Below, piece by piece: positions 13,765 to 14,028 of a DNA stretch of 14,028 nt. This stretch comes from JBBKWX01 sp037969175 (GTDB taxonomy: Bacteria; Bacteroidota; Bacteroidia; AKYH767-A; JBBKVM01), in assembly GCA_037969175.1 (NCBI GenBank), contig JBBKWX010000246.1, positions 1 through 14,028 of the forward strand. The letters are read 5' to 3'. The notes beneath the pieces were generated by a model that worked only from the letters and a program-made list of their open reading frames with translations, was not told where the DNA came from and searched no databases. The first letter of the stretch is position 1; every line of letters begins with the position of its first letter. The translations under genes and the position numbers were made by a program.

Positions 13765-14028
13765 CTACTTAACATGAAGTGCTAAACATTTCTGCTCTCC
13801 GATAAATCCTTCCAGAAAATCACCGGCTGCCACAGGACCTACTCCAGCAGGCGTTCCTGTAAAGATAAGATCACCTTTTTTTAGCGTGATGAATGTAGAG
13901 ATCTCTGCTATGATGCGGTTGAAATCAAACAAAAGATCAGCCGTATTTCCGGTTTGAACCATCACTCCATTTTTCTTTAAACTGAATGTGATGTCACCGG
14001 GATATCCTATACTTTCTTTTTTCAAAAA
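13765..14028 (-). CDS. Fumarylacetoacetate hydrolase family protein, C-terminal part
   Basis: The last 87 or so codons of a minus-strand gene that continues past the right edge; its start is outside the window, and the in-frame TTG near 14025 is only an internal codon. The visible part has the FAH-family C-terminal pattern: a beta strand with LKKNGVMVQTGNTADLLFDF, an IIAEIS helix, then TLKKGDLIFTGTPAGVGPVAAGD, in which the GDLIFTGTPAGVG loop is highly characteristic. Family members hydrolyse or decarboxylate 2-keto acids or acylpyruvates with a divalent metal; the metal-binding Glu/Asp residues would be in the missing N-terminal part, so the reaction cannot be specified. Its stop is 24 bp beyond the right cassette repeat. 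Confidence 0.9.
   Translation of the reverse strand, partial: FLKKESIGYPGDITFSLKKNGVMVQTGNTADLLFDFNRIIAEISTFITLKKGDLIFTGTPAGVGPVAAGDFLEGFIGEQKCLALHVK

Overview
The window looks like a chromosomal segment of a Bacteroidota bacterium. The support is indirect but consistent. The A+T-rich gene starts lack strong Shine-Dalgarno sequences. Several genes are preceded by the Bacteroidota sigma-70 core TAnnTTTG(C): before the M61 peptidase, pabA/trpG, the glycosyltransferase, the sugar dehydratase, gcvT and the GxxExxY gene. Gene content (M61 PDZ peptidase without signal peptide, ComB homologue, GxxExxY protein) fits too. I cannot name a genus.

Layout. 1-2705 (minus): lipoamide dehydrogenase followed by a 5'-complete asparagine synthetase that runs off the left edge. 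2706-3677: a gene-free stretch of almost 1 kb holding a 379-bp element bounded by perfect 28-bp inverted repeats and a solitary CACNAAG-type repeat. 3678-6404: an M61 peptidase that converges on ridA with overlapping ends, and ridA divergent from a PabA/TrpG amidotransferase across only 51 bp. 6405-6578: small dispersed repeats. 6579-8895 (minus): a WbpM/PglF-type membrane nucleotide-sugar dehydratase with a hot-dog thioesterase 4 bp downstream. It is divergent from a GT4-like glycosyltransferase (8998-10062), and a perfect 14-bp palindrome lies between the two promoters. 10138-13012: gcvT, a ComB-family phosphatase and a secreted zinc phospholipase C/P1-nuclease-like protein, probably one operon (53-bp gap, then an ATGA overlap). 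13077-13740: a compact cassette described below. 13765-14028 (minus): the C-terminal end of a fumarylacetoacetate hydrolase family protein.

Most genes are ordinary metabolism: the pyruvate/2-oxoacid dehydrogenase E3 subunit (also the glycine cleavage L-protein, which links it functionally to gcvT), asparagine and folate/tryptophan nitrogen transfer, enamine detoxification, glycine cleavage, and surface polysaccharide synthesis.

The most interesting object is the 664-bp cassette at 13077-13740. It encodes a GxxExxY/PD-(D/E)XK nuclease-fold protein behind its own consensus promoter, between 38-nt terminal inverted repeats made of four CACNAAG-like units. The two repeats differ at four positions. 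Two of the differences are compensatory within a terminal 6-bp hairpin, so the hairpin appears to be conserved. A third, solitary copy of the repeat with a decayed hairpin lies about 10 kb away at 3442-3479. This pattern suggests a small mobile or nuclease-maintained element, which is inference and not shown.
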